Positions 18,632 through 27,836 of a DNA stretch of 64,000 bases are shown one piece after another. The notes below the pieces were generated by a model, which saw only the letters and a list, made by a program, of their open reading frames with translations, did not search any database and had not been told where the DNA came from. A program made the position numbers and the translations under genes. The first letter of the stretch is position 1; every line of letters begins with the position of its first letter. This DNA is from Acidovorax sp. NB1 (GTDB lineage: Bacteria > Pseudomonadota > Gammaproteobacteria > Burkholderiales > Burkholderiaceae_C). The stretch spans positions 1 to 64,000 of the forward strand of contig NZ_BJHU01000032.1 of the NCBI RefSeq assembly GCF_005405905.1. The letters run 5' to 3'.

Positions 18632-19354
18632 TCAAATCCATCCATTGCGGGCCAGCCACTGCACCAGCAAGCCGGTCACCACTTCGGGCTGCTCCATGGT
18701 CAGCATGTGGCCGCTGTCGGGCAGCAGATGGTGTTCCGCGCCGGGGACCAGCGCAGCGATCTCTGCAGAACATTCGGGCGGCGTGAGCTGGTCGGCTGCG
18801 CCACACACCACCAGCACGGGGCAGGCCAGCTGGGGCAGGTGCAACCGCGCATCGGGCCTGTGGATCACGGCGCGGTTCTGGCGCACCAGGTGGTCGGGGC
18901 CCGCGTCCAGTACAAAGTCCAGGTAGGCCTGCACCAGCTCCGCGTTGGCGGCGTTCACGGGGTGGAAGGCCAGGGCCACGTTGGGCTCGATGACCTCGCG
19001 CACCCTGCCCTGTTCAAACAGTTCGATGGCGCCTTCGCGCAGGGCGCGCATGTCGGGTGTCTCGGGCCGTGCGGTCGTGCCAAGCAAGGCCAGCCCTGCA
19101 ACCCGCTGCGGCGCCTGGCGCGCGGCCTCCATGGCGACCATGCCGCCCATCGACGCGCCGGCCAGCACCAACGGCCCCGCATGCTGCGCCAGCAGCCGGG
19201 CGGCAAAGTCCTCGATGCGGTGCAGGTTCACGTCCTGGTGGGCGGTGGCGACCTGGGGGCGCAGCGCGGCGGGCAGCCGCGGCAGCACGCCGTGCCACAT
19301 GCGTTCATCGGCGGCCAGGCCGGGCAAGAGCAAAAGCTGGGGTGGAAGGGTCAT
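18632..19354 (-). CDS. Alpha/beta hydrolase
   Basis: A 240-residue hydrolase-fold protein. The nucleophile elbow GASMGG places the catalytic Ser at residue 68. A likely acid is in VVCGAADQLTPPE and the His in PDSGHMLTMEQP, so the triad looks complete. It has no signal peptide. Related proteins include pimeloyl-ester and lactone hydrolases, and a role in supplying pimeloyl for biotin is conceivable but unsupported by distance. I chose ATG 19354; the open frame has only a TTG two codons earlier. Confidence 0.85.
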   Translation of the reverse strand: MTLPPQLLLLPGLAADERMWHGVLPRLPAALRPQVATAHQDVNLHRIEDFAARLLAQHAGPLVLAGASMGGMVAMEAARQAPQRVAGLALLGTTARPETPDMRALREGAIELFEQGRVREVIEPNVALAFHPVNAANAELVQAYLDFVLDAGPDHLVRQNRAVIHRPDARLHLPQLACPVLVVCGAADQLTPPECSAEIAALVPGAEHHLLPDSGHMLTMEQPEVVTGLLVQWLARNGWI

Positions 19355-19509
19355 GGGCAAAAAAAGGGGTTGTCACCAAGATGGTGCGTGCTCTGGCGCC
19401 GAAGGCCCAGCCGCACGGCAGCACACATTGTGAACAGCCCATGACCGCGTGTCACCGGCCCGGGAATAGTTGCCCGCGATGGCTCAGGACTTGCTAGCAT
19501 GGCCCGCAT

Positions 19510-22500
19510 ATGCCCATCCACGCCGCGCTCCACCACGTCACGCATTACCAATACGACCGGCTGGTCGGCCTCGGACCGCAGACCATCCGATTGCGGCCTG
19601 CGCCCCATTGCCGCAGCAATGTGATTTCGTACTCGCTCAAGGTCGAGCCCGCGCAGCACTTCATCAACTGGCAGCAGGACCCGTTCGCCAACTACCAGGC
19701 ACGGCTCGTGTTCCCCGAGAAGACACGCGAGTTCAAGGTCACGGTGGACCTGGTGGTGGAAATGGCGGTGTACAACCCCTTCGACTTCTTCCTGGAGCCC
19801 GAGGCCGAGCACATCCCGTTCAAGTACAGCAGCGATGTGCAGCAGGAGCTGGCACCCTACCTGGCCACCGACCCGGTGACGCCGATGGTGCAAAAGTACC
19901 TGGACAAGATCGACCGCAGCAAACAACGCTCCATCGACTTCCTGGTCAAGCTCAACCAGCAAGTGGCGCAAGACGTGCGCTACCTGATCCGCCTGGAACC
20001 CGGCGTGCAGACGCCCGAAGAGACGCTGCAAAAAGCCAGCGGCTCGTGCCGCGACTCGGGCTGGCTGCTGGTGCAGCTGCTGCGCCACCTGGGGCTGGCG
20101 GCACGGTTTGTGTCGGGCTACCTGATCCAGCTCACGCCCGACGTGAAGGCGCTCGATGGCCCCAGCGGCACCGACCACGACTTCACCGACCTGCACGCCT
20201 GGTGCGAGGTCTACCTGCCCGGCGCAGGCTGGATTGGCCTGGACGCCACCAGCGGCCTGATGGCGGGAGAGGGCCATATCCCGCTGGCCTGCACACCACA
20301 GCCCTCGGGCGCCGCGCCGATTGAAGGCGGCGTGGACAAGGCCGAGGTGGAGTTCAGCCACGAGATGCGCGTGACGCGCATCTACGAATCGCCCCGCGTG
20401 ACCAAGCCCTACACCGAAGACCAGTGGCAGGCCGTGCTGGCGCTGGGCGAGCAGGTAGACGCCGACCTGGTGGCGGGCGATGTGCGCCTGACCATGGGCG
20501 GCGAGCCCACCTTTGTGGCCGTGGGCGACCGCGACGCACCCGAGTGGAACACCGATGCGCTGGGCCCCACCAAGCGCGGCTTTGCCACCGAACTCACGCA
20601 CAAGCTGCGCGCCGAATACGGCCAGGGTGGCTTTTTGCACTTTGGCCAGGGCAAGTGGTACCCGGGCGAGCAGTTGCCGCGCTGGGCGCTGTCGATCTGC
20701 TGGCGCTCCGATGGCCAGCCCGCGTGGCAGAACCCCGCGTTGTTTGCCGACGAGCGTGACCCATGCCACTACACCAGTGCTGACGCCGAGCGCTTTGTGC
20801 GCACGCTCACGCGCAAGCTGGGCATCACCGACCGCTACATCCAGCCGGGCTACGAAGACACCTTCTACTACCTGTGGCGCGAGCGGCGCCTGCCCATCAA
20901 CGTAGACCCGTTCGACGCCCGCCTGGACGACGAGCTGGAGCGCGCCCGCCTGCGCCGCGTGTTCGAGCAAAAACTCGACAGCGTGGTGGGCTATGTGCTG
21001 CCGCTGCAAGCGGGTGTGGGTGCGGGCACGCTGGCGGGCAGCGTGTGGAGCACCGGTCCGTGGTTCTTCCGCGACGACCGCATGCTGCTCATCCCCGGCG
21101 ATTCGCCCATGGGCTACCGCCTGCCGCTGGACGCCCTGCCTTGGGTGAAGACATCGGACACCGAGCACCTGATCCCGCACGACCCGACGGCGCCGCAGGG
21201 CCCACTGCCCGCTGCCACCACGCTGCGGGCGCGGTATTCCGTTTCAGCGGGCCCCGTCACCGGCGACCGCGACCTGCCCTACCTGGCGGGCGCCACCGCG
21301 CCGGGCGAGGCACGCCGCATGGCGCAAGGCACGGCTGGCGGCGACCACGCACGCCAGGCCGGGCAGCCCGACCCGCATGCGGGTATGCAAGCGCCGGGCA
21401 AGTTCCAGTCCGCCGCAGGCCTGTCGCGCACCGCCCTGTGTGTGGAGGTGCGCGACCCACGCCGCGCCAGCGGCCCCAAGGCCGAGAAGGTGGGCGAGAA
21501 GTACGGCGTTTTGTACGTCTTCATGCCGCCCCTGGCGCGCCTGGACGACTACCTGGACCTGCTGACCGCCATCGAGACCACAGCCGAAGAACTGGGCATG
21601 AAGATCGTGCTCGAAGGCTACCCGCCGCCCCGCGACGCACGCCTCAAGCTGCTGGCGGTCACGCCCGACCCCGGCGTGATCGAGGTGAACATCCACCCCG
21701 CCAGCCACTGGAAGGAGCTGGTGCAACACACCGAGTTTTTGTACAACGCGGCGTGGGAAACGCGCCTGTCGGCCGAGAAGTTCATGACCGACGGCCGCCA
21801 CACCGGCACCGGGGGTGGCAACCACTTTGTGATGGGCGGCGCCACACCGGCGGACTCGCCCTTCTTGCGCAAGCCCGAACTGCTGGCCAGCCTGCTGCTG
21901 TACTGGCACAACCACCCGAGCCTGAGCTATTTGTTCAGCGGCCTGTTCATCGGCCCCACCAGCCAGTCGCCGCGCGTGGACGAGGCGCGCAACGACCAGC
22001 TCTACGAACTGGAAATCGCCCTGCGCGAGATCGAGGCCAACCGCGCCATCTACGGCCAGGACATGCCACCCTGGCTGGTGGACCGCACGCTGCGCAACAT
22101 CCTGGTGGATGTGACCGGCAACACGCACCGCAGCGAATTCAGCATCGACAAGATGTTCTCGCCCGACAGCAGCACCGGCCGCCTGGGCCTGCTGGAGCTG
22201 CGCGCCTTTGAGATGCCGCCCCATGCCCACATGAGCGTGGTGCAGCAGCTGCTGCTGCGCGCCTTGATCGCACGCTTCTGGAAGGCGCCCTACCGCGCCC
22301 CCGCCGCCCGCTGGGGTACCGAGCTGCACGACCGCTGGATGCTGCCCACCTTCATCCAGCAGGACATGCACGACGTGGTGGCCGAGATGAACGCCGCAGG
22401 CTATGCGTTTGACCCCGCCTGGTTTGCGCCACAGTTTGAGTTCCGCTTCCCCATGGTTGGCACCGTCCAATCCATGGGCGTGGAGCTGACACTGCGCAAC

Positions 22501-23007
22501 GCACTGGAGCCCTGGCATGTGATGGGCGAAGAAGGCTCTGCGGGCGGCACCGTGCGCTATGTGGACTCGTCGCTGGAGCGCATCGAGGTGCGCGTGACGG
22601 GCATGAACGAAAGCCGCCATGTGGTCACCGTCAACGGCCAGCCACTGCCGCTGCAAAGCACGGGCACGACCGGCGAGTTTGTGGCCGGTGTGCGCTACAA
22701 GGCGTGGAACCCGCCCTCGGCCCTGCACCCCACCATTGGCGCGCATGCACCGCTCACGTTCGACATCGTGGACACCTGGATGAACCGGTCGCTGGGCGGC
22801 TGCCAGTACCACGTGGCGCACCCCGGCGGGCGCAACTACGACACCTTCCCGGTCAACGCGTACGAGGCCGAAAGCCGCCGCCTGGCGCGCTTCTCGCGCA
22901 TGGGGCACACACCGGGTCGGCTGGCGGTGCCGCCTGCGACGATTGAGCTGCCGGGCAGCCGGGAGTTTCCGTTCACGCTGGATCTGCGGCGAAAAATGCG
23001 GCCGTAG
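19510..23007 (+). CDS. Transglutaminase-like protein with large C-terminal DUF2126 region
   Basis: A 1165-residue cytosolic protein. Residues 1-90 are the transglutaminase N-terminal beta-sandwich (HHVTHYQYDRLVGLGPQTIRL). Residues about 140-260 are a papain-like transglutaminase core with Cys180 (GSCRDSGW), His229 (DLHAWCEV) and Asp245 (GLDATSG). Residues about 330-1165 match DUF2126 (COG4196), with MGGEPTFV, FGQGKWYPGEQLPRW and GGGNHFVMGG blocks. The biochemical reaction is not established. It is always found with ATP-grasp and alpha-E partners in related genomes, and the next genes here are exactly those. Confidence 0.88.
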   Translation: MPIHAALHHVTHYQYDRLVGLGPQTIRLRPAPHCRSNVISYSLKVEPAQHFINWQQDPFANYQARLVFPEKTREFKVTVDLVVEMAVYNPFDFFLEPEAEHIPFKYSSDVQQELAPYLATDPVTPMVQKYLDKIDRSKQRSIDFLVKLNQQVAQDVRYLIRLEPGVQTPEETLQKASGSCRDSGWLLVQLLRHLGLAARFVSGYLIQLTPDVKALDGPSGTDHDFTDLHAWCEVYLPGAGWIGLDATSGLMAGEGHIPLACTPQPSGAAPIEGGVDKAEVEFSHEMRVTRIYESPRVTKPYTEDQWQAVLALGEQVDADLVAGDVRLTMGGEPTFVAVGDRDAPEWNTDALGPTKRGFATELTHKLRAEYGQGGFLHFGQGKWYPGEQLPRWALSICWRSDGQPAWQNPALFADERDPCHYTSADAERFVRTLTRKLGITDRYIQPGYEDTFYYLWRERRLPINVDPFDARLDDELERARLRRVFEQKLDSVVGYVLPLQAGVGAGTLAGSVWSTGPWFFRDDRMLLIPGDSPMGYRLPLDALPWVKTSDTEHLIPHDPTAPQGPLPAATTLRARYSVSAGPVTGDRDLPYLAGATAPGEARRMAQGTAGGDHARQAGQPDPHAGMQAPGKFQSAAGLSRTALCVEVRDPRRASGPKAEKVGEKYGVLYVFMPPLARLDDYLDLLTAIETTAEELGMKIVLEGYPPPRDARLKLLAVTPDPGVIEVNIHPASHWKELVQHTEFLYNAAWETRLSAEKFMTDGRHTGTGGGNHFVMGGATPADSPFLRKPELLASLLLYWHNHPSLSYLFSGLFIGPTSQSPRVDEARNDQLYELEIALREIEANRAIYGQDMPPWLVDRTLRNILVDVTGNTHRSEFSIDKMFSPDSSTGRLGLLELRAFEMPPHAHMSVVQQLLLRALIARFWKAPYRAPAARWGTELHDRWMLPTFIQQDMHDVVAEMNAAGYAFDPAWFAPQFEFRFPMVGTVQSMGVELTLRNALEPWHVMGEEGSAGGTVRYVDSSLERIEVRVTGMNESRHVVTVNGQPLPLQSTGTTGEFVAGVRYKAWNPPSALHPTIGAHAPLTFDIVDTWMNRSLGGCQYHVAHPGGRNYDTFPVNAYEAESRRLARFSRMGHTPGRLAVPPATIELPGSREFPFTLDLRRKMRP

Positions 23008-23018
23008 GAAAGCCACCC

Positions 23019-23140
23019 CCTGAGTCGCCTGCGGCGCCTTCCCCCTTGAAGGGGGACGATGCCCTCGCTGCGGGGCGGCCCTTGCTCGGCGTCCCTGGCA
23101 TCGGCCCCGCCAGTTTCGACGGGTGCGGGTAACCCGCAGA
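23019..23140. repeat. Post-stop dispersed GC-rich repeat, copy 2
   Basis: CCCCTGAGTCGCCTGCGGCG is followed by CCTTCCCCCTTGAAGGGGG, then CTGCGGGGCGGCCCTTGCTC. The closest relative is at 47813. It starts 11 bases after the stop of the DUF2126 gene and separates it from the next gene of the same operon-like series. Confidence 0.75.
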
Positions 23141-23174
23141 GTGCCGGAGACCAAATGCCCGAAAATCGAGTGCA

Positions 23175-25832
23175 GTGACAAACCCCAACGACCGCCTCTT
23201 GCCCACCGACCTCCCTGAAAGCGCGGCCCAACTCGCTGCCGCGCTGGCGCCCGCCGCTGCGGCGGGGCATTTTGATGAGCTGCGGGGCGCCGGTGTCAGC
23301 GCGCCCACGCCCCCCACCAGCCACCTGGCAGGTGCCGCGAATACTCCTTCTTCAATAGCAAACAACCCAGACCTGTCCCGCGCATGGGCCGATTTTTTTG
23401 AGCATTTGGGCCCCGAAGGCTTTCAGGACCTGGACCGGCGCATGCACAGCCTGCAGCGCCAGGTGCGCGACAACGGCATCACCTACAACGTGTACGCCGA
23501 CAGCAATGGCCCGCAGCGGCCCTGGTCGGTGGACCTGTTCCCGCTGATCCTCTCGCAGGGCGACTGGGCGCACATCGAGCGCGGTGTGTTGCAGCGCGCG
23601 CGCCTGCTCGACCGCGTGATGGCCGACGTGTATGGCCCGCAGGAGCTGCTGCGCACAGGTCTGCTGCCCAGTGCGCTGGTGCAGGGCCACCCGGGCTATC
23701 TGCGCGCCATGCACGGCGTGAAGCCCGTGGGCGGCACGCACCTGCCGATTGCAGCGTTCGACATGGCGCGCGATGCGCAGGGCGCCTGGTGGGTGGTCAC
23801 GCAGCGCACGCAGGCACCGTCGGGCCTGGGGTATTTGCTGGAAAACCGGCTGCTGATCTCGCGCCTGTTCCCCGAGGCGTTCAGCCAGATGCATGTGCAG
23901 CGCTTGGCCGCCACCTACCGCGCACTGCTCGACGGGCTGCGGCGGATGAGCCCTGCGGGGGCGGATGCGCGCATCGTGCTGCTCACGCCCGGCCCGTACA
24001 ACGAGACCTACTTCGAGCACGCCTACCTGGCGCGCTACCTGGGTCTGACGCTGGTGGAGGGCAACGACCTCACCGTGCGCGACGCGCGCCTGTACCTCAA
24101 GACACTGCACGGCCTGCAGCCGGTGCACGGCATGCTGAAGCGCCTGGACGACGAGTTTCTGGACCCACTGGAGCTGCGCAGCGACTCGCGCCTGGGCGTG
24201 CCCGGCCTGTTGCAGGCCATCCGCGCGGGCAACGTGCTGGTGGCCAATGCGCCGGGTTCGGCGTTCCTCGAATCCTCGGCCATGCTGGGCTTCATGCCTG
24301 CGCTGTCGCGCCACCTGCTGGGCGAGGAGCTGGCACTGCCTTCGCTGCCCACCTGGTGGTGTGGCGAGCAGGCGGCCCAGCAGGCAGTGTTGCCCCAGCT
24401 GCCCCACAGCGTGATCCGGCCCACCTGGCCCAGCCTGCAGCGGCCCCCGGTGCTGGGCGGCACCTTGTCGCCCCAAGACCTGGCCCGGTGGACGGAACAC
24501 ATCCAGGGCCAGGGCGATGAATACACCGTGCAGGCCTACCTGCCGCTGTCGCAGGTGCCCACCTGGCGCACCGAAGGCAGCGACGGTAGCAGCCATGGCG
24601 GCAGCCACATCGCCCCGCGCTCGGTGATGCTGCGCGTGTTTGCCGTGTGCGACGGCCCGGGCTCGTGGCGCGTGCTGCCCGGCGGGCTGGCACGCATCGC
24701 CACCGACGAGCGCGAGATTGCCTCGATGCAACGCGGTGGCAGCAGCGCCGATGTGTGGGTGCAGACCGATGACCCGGTGGACACCACCACGCTGCTGGCC
24801 CACAACCAGAGTGCACCGGCCGTGGTGCACCGCAGCCGCCAGGTGACCAGCCGCGCGGCCGAAAACCTGTTCTGGCTGGGCCGCTACACCGAGCGCACCG
24901 AGAACGTCACGCGCCTGGCGCGCATTGCGCTGCAGTGCCTGAACGGCGAAGACCAGTCCTCACAGCCTCTACTGGCCTGGCTCAGCACCCTGGCCGTCGG
25001 CCAGGGCCTGGTACTGCCATCGGTGCCGCCCGCCACCCAGGCTCGGCGCGTGTTCGAGCGTTCACTCGTTGCAGGGCTGACCCAGCCCGCCCAGGTCACC
25101 AGCGTGGGCTACAACCTGCGTGGCATCCTGGGCGCCGCCTCGGCCGTGCGCGACCGCCTGTCGCAGGAGCACTGGAATCTGATCGTGAGCACCGAAGCCG
25201 AGTTTTTTGCGCAGCGTCCCCCCGGTGCCGACGACGGCGACCACTCCCCGCTGGAGGCATTGCGCCAGCTCGAAACCCTGAGCGGCCGCACCGCCGCCAT
25301 GACGGGCCAGCAGACCGACCGCATGACACGCGACGACGGCTGGCGCCTGCTGTCGATCGGGCGGCACCTGGAGCGCCTGGGCTTTCTGGCGGCTGCGCTG
25401 GACAGCGGCCTGCAGACCGGGGCGGTGTTTGATGAGGGCGGCTTCGAAGCCATGGTGGCGCTGTTTGACAGCACCATCACCTTCCATGCGCAGTACCAGC
25501 AGCGGCGCGACATGCCCGCACTGCTGGACCTGCTGGTGATCGACCGGGACAACCCCCGGTCCCTCGCCTGGGTGGCCCAGACGCTGCGCGGGCGCATCGC
25601 CAAGATCGAGGCGGCCGCAGGCACGCCCGGGGAATCCGCCGCCACGGGCATTCCCGACGCCTCGGAACTGTCGCTGGCGGCACTGTGCACGCAGGATGCC
25701 GAGGGTCGCTACGCCGCACTGGAGCAGTACCTGGCAGCTTGTGTGCAGGGCGTGATGGGCCTGTCAGATGTGCTGGCGACGCGGTATTTCACCCACTCTG
25801 CCGACGCACTGCGGCACAGCGTAGGGGCCTGA
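23175..25832 (+). CDS. Circularly permuted ATP-grasp protein fused to an alpha-E domain
   Basis: An 885-residue protein starting at GTG 23175. Residues about 70-540 match the circularly permuted type 2 ATP-grasp family (DUF404/DUF407), with NGITYNVYAD, DLFPLILSQGDW, LLTPGPYNETYFEHAYLA and FRVFAV-like LRVFAVCDGPGSW. Residues about 560-880 are an alpha-E (DUF403) helical domain opening RAAENLFWLGRYTERTENVTRLAR. ATP-grasp enzymes ligate carboxylates to amines, so a peptide or amide bond former is likely; the substrate is unknown. Many genomes encode these two domains separately. Confidence 0.88.
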   Translation: MTNPNDRLLPTDLPESAAQLAAALAPAAAAGHFDELRGAGVSAPTPPTSHLAGAANTPSSIANNPDLSRAWADFFEHLGPEGFQDLDRRMHSLQRQVRDNGITYNVYADSNGPQRPWSVDLFPLILSQGDWAHIERGVLQRARLLDRVMADVYGPQELLRTGLLPSALVQGHPGYLRAMHGVKPVGGTHLPIAAFDMARDAQGAWWVVTQRTQAPSGLGYLLENRLLISRLFPEAFSQMHVQRLAATYRALLDGLRRMSPAGADARIVLLTPGPYNETYFEHAYLARYLGLTLVEGNDLTVRDARLYLKTLHGLQPVHGMLKRLDDEFLDPLELRSDSRLGVPGLLQAIRAGNVLVANAPGSAFLESSAMLGFMPALSRHLLGEELALPSLPTWWCGEQAAQQAVLPQLPHSVIRPTWPSLQRPPVLGGTLSPQDLARWTEHIQGQGDEYTVQAYLPLSQVPTWRTEGSDGSSHGGSHIAPRSVMLRVFAVCDGPGSWRVLPGGLARIATDEREIASMQRGGSSADVWVQTDDPVDTTTLLAHNQSAPAVVHRSRQVTSRAAENLFWLGRYTERTENVTRLARIALQCLNGEDQSSQPLLAWLSTLAVGQGLVLPSVPPATQARRVFERSLVAGLTQPAQVTSVGYNLRGILGAASAVRDRLSQEHWNLIVSTEAEFFAQRPPGADDGDHSPLEALRQLETLSGRTAAMTGQQTDRMTRDDGWRLLSIGRHLERLGFLAAALDSGLQTGAVFDEGGFEAMVALFDSTITFHAQYQQRRDMPALLDLLVIDRDNPRSLAWVAQTLRGRIAKIEAAAGTPGESAATGIPDASELSLAALCTQDAEGRYAALEQYLAACVQGVMGLSDVLATRYFTHSADALRHSVGA

Positions 25833-25834
25833 CC

Positions 25835-26767
25835 ATGAAACTGCGCGTCATCCACGAAACGGTGTACCAGTACACGCCCGCCGTGCAGAACGCCCAGCAC
25901 ATGGCCCACCTGCGCCCGCGCACCGGCCCGGTGCAGCGGGTGCTGACCCATGCGCTGCAGATCGACCCTGCCCCCGCACAGTGCGAGGCCATGCAGGACG
26001 TGTTTGGCAACACCCGCGCGTTCTTCAGCCTGCCTTTCACCCACGAGCAGTTGCGCGTGCGCGCCGAAAGCCTGCTGGAGACAAGCCCGCCGCCGCCCGT
26101 CCCCTCTGGCGAGCCCTGGGAGGCAGTGCGCGAGCGCCTGGCCTACCGGCGCGGCCAGCCCCACCACGCGGCCACCGAGTTCAGTTTTGCCTCGCCCTAC
26201 ATCCCCCGGCACGCGAACTTTGTGGCCTATGCCGCCGAGAGCTTTGCGCCGGGGCGCCCGCTGATGGATGCAGCACGTGACCTGATGGCACGCATCCATG
26301 CCGACTTTGCCTACACCTCCAACGCCACCGACGCGGGCACGCCCGCGCTCGAATCGCTGCGGCTGCGCCGGGGTGTGTGCCAGGACTTTGCCCACGTGAT
26401 GATCGGCTGCCTGCGCAGCCTGGGCCTGGCAGCCCGGTATGTGAGCGGCTACCTGCTGACCGAGCCCCCGCCCGGGCAGCCCCGGCTGGTGGGGGCCGAT
26501 GCCTCGCACGCCTGGGTGTCGGTGTGGTCGCCCTGCGCCGCCCCACGGGGCGACGGGCTGGAAGGGGATGCCTGGTTTGACCTGGACCCCACCAACGACC
26601 GTGCGGCAGGCGAGGACTATGTGACCCTGGCCATCGGGCGCGACTACTCGGATGTCTCGCCGCTGCGCGGCGTGATCCACGGTGGCGACCACCACCTGCT
26701 GCAGGTGGCGGTCACGGTGGAACCCATCGGCTTCAGGCCGCCGACGGCGCCAGAAAATCCCGGCTGA
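25835..26767 (+). CDS. Transglutaminase family protein (small)
   Basis: A 310-residue protein with an N-terminal beta-sandwich (MKLRVIHETVYQYTPAVQNAQ-like start) and a transglutaminase core. Cys182 (RGVCQDFAHV), His225 (DASHAWVSV) and Asp251 (DLDPTND) form the catalytic triad. Similar proteins may act as peptidases or amide-transfer enzymes. ATG 25835 is two bases after the ATP-grasp stop, so they are an operon. Its 3' end overlaps the oppositely directed alpha-E gene by 35 bases. Confidence 0.88.
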   Translation: MKLRVIHETVYQYTPAVQNAQHMAHLRPRTGPVQRVLTHALQIDPAPAQCEAMQDVFGNTRAFFSLPFTHEQLRVRAESLLETSPPPPVPSGEPWEAVRERLAYRRGQPHHAATEFSFASPYIPRHANFVAYAAESFAPGRPLMDAARDLMARIHADFAYTSNATDAGTPALESLRLRRGVCQDFAHVMIGCLRSLGLAARYVSGYLLTEPPPGQPRLVGADASHAWVSVWSPCAAPRGDGLEGDAWFDLDPTNDRAAGEDYVTLAIGRDYSDVSPLRGVIHGGDHHLLQVAVTVEPIGFRPPTAPENPG

Positions 26768-27701
26768 TCCGCGCGCCCAGGTCGTTCACCCGCTCCAGGA
26801 ACTGCATGAGGTAGGCATGCAGGCCGTTGGTGAAGATTTCGTCGATGCACGCAAACTTCAGGCGGGCGAGCAAGCGCCCGGCCTGCCGCTGGGTCTCGCC
26901 CGACGGGCCGCTGCCCAGCATGTCGAGGTGGCCCGTCACCGCCTGCACGCAGGCGTGCAGCGAACGGGGCATGTCGGCCCGCAGGATCAGCAGCTCGGCC
27001 ACACGCTCGGGCGTGATCACGTCGCTGTAGGCCTTGCGGTAGGTCTCGAAGCCCGAGACGCTCAGCAGCACCGCGCTCCAGTGGTAATAGTCCTGGTCAC
27101 GGCTCTGGTCCTGTGCGAGGGCCGCCGCGCCCAAAAAATCGCTTTGCACGGCATGGAATTTCACATCCAGCAGGCGCGCGGTGTTGTCGGCACGCTCCAG
27201 AAACGTGCCCAGGCGCATGAAGTGCAGCGCCTCGTCCTGCAGCATCGTGCCCACCGTGGCGCCCCGCGACAGGTGCGAGCGGAACTTCACCCATTCAAAG
27301 AAATGCGCCGGGTCGCGCTCCAGTGCGCCGCTGGCCAGCAGCCGGTTCACCTCCAGCCAGGTCTGGTTCTGGATCTCCCAGGCCTCGGTGTTGAGCGCAC
27401 CACGCACCGCGCGTGCGTTCTCGCGCGCCGCCTGCAGGCAAGCCACGATGGAGGAGGGGTTGGCCGGGTCCTTGACCATGAAGTCCAGCACCTTGGCGGG
27501 CGTGACCTCGCCATGCAGCGCGGTGTAGGTGGGCAACAGCTCGCTGATGGACAGCAGGCCCTGCCAGCCCCGCGTGGCCACATCGGCGGGCTGGGGGAGC
27601 AGAGCGGCCTGGTGGTTCACATCGAGCATGCGGGCAATGCTCTCGGCCCGCTCGGTGTAGCGGGCCATCCAGAACAGGTGGTCGGCGGTGCGGCTCAGCA
27701 T
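26733..27701 (-). CDS. Stand-alone alpha-E domain protein
   Basis: A 322-residue all-alpha protein of the DUF403/alpha-E family, starting MLSRTADHLFWMARYTERAES. I chose ATG 27701 because a GGAGG site lies eight bases ahead; ATG 27707 would be too close to it. It is homologous to the C-terminal half of the ATP-grasp fusion at 23175. Alpha-E proteins are predicted partners of permuted ATP-grasp enzymes, but no activity has been shown that I know of. It is convergent with the transglutaminase gene and downstream of a metallopeptidase gene on its own strand. Confidence 0.88.
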   Translation of the reverse strand: MLSRTADHLFWMARYTERAESIARMLDVNHQAALLPQPADVATRGWQGLLSISELLPTYTALHGEVTPAKVLDFMVKDPANPSSIVACLQAARENARAVRGALNTEAWEIQNQTWLEVNRLLASGALERDPAHFFEWVKFRSHLSRGATVGTMLQDEALHFMRLGTFLERADNTARLLDVKFHAVQSDFLGAAALAQDQSRDQDYYHWSAVLLSVSGFETYRKAYSDVITPERVAELLILRADMPRSLHACVQAVTGHLDMLGSGPSGETQRQAGRLLARLKFACIDEIFTNGLHAYLMQFLERVNDLGARISRDFLAPSAA

Positions 27702-27797
27702 GGTCATGTCCTCCCGGGGTTGGCGTGGCACTGCCCATACCAAGCAAGTTCCAGGCCCCGGCTACCAATACCGAGCAAAAACAGGTGCTACCGCCTG

Positions 27798-27836
27798 CCT
27801 CTATTCACTTTTTAGCTATATTTTTAATAGCATTCA
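27798..27836. repeat. AGCTAT..AATAGC inverted repeat
   Basis: The core TTTAGCTATATTTTTAATAGC overlaps the last codons of the metallopeptidase gene, and supplies part of its C-terminal coding sequence (VNAIKNIAKK). It is another member of the dispersed family. Confidence 0.6.

Noticed and set aside
21244..23181. A 645-codon minus-strand open frame opposite the DUF2126 gene
   Set aside because: Composition is typical of an antisense shadow; the plus-strand frame has conserved blocks throughout.
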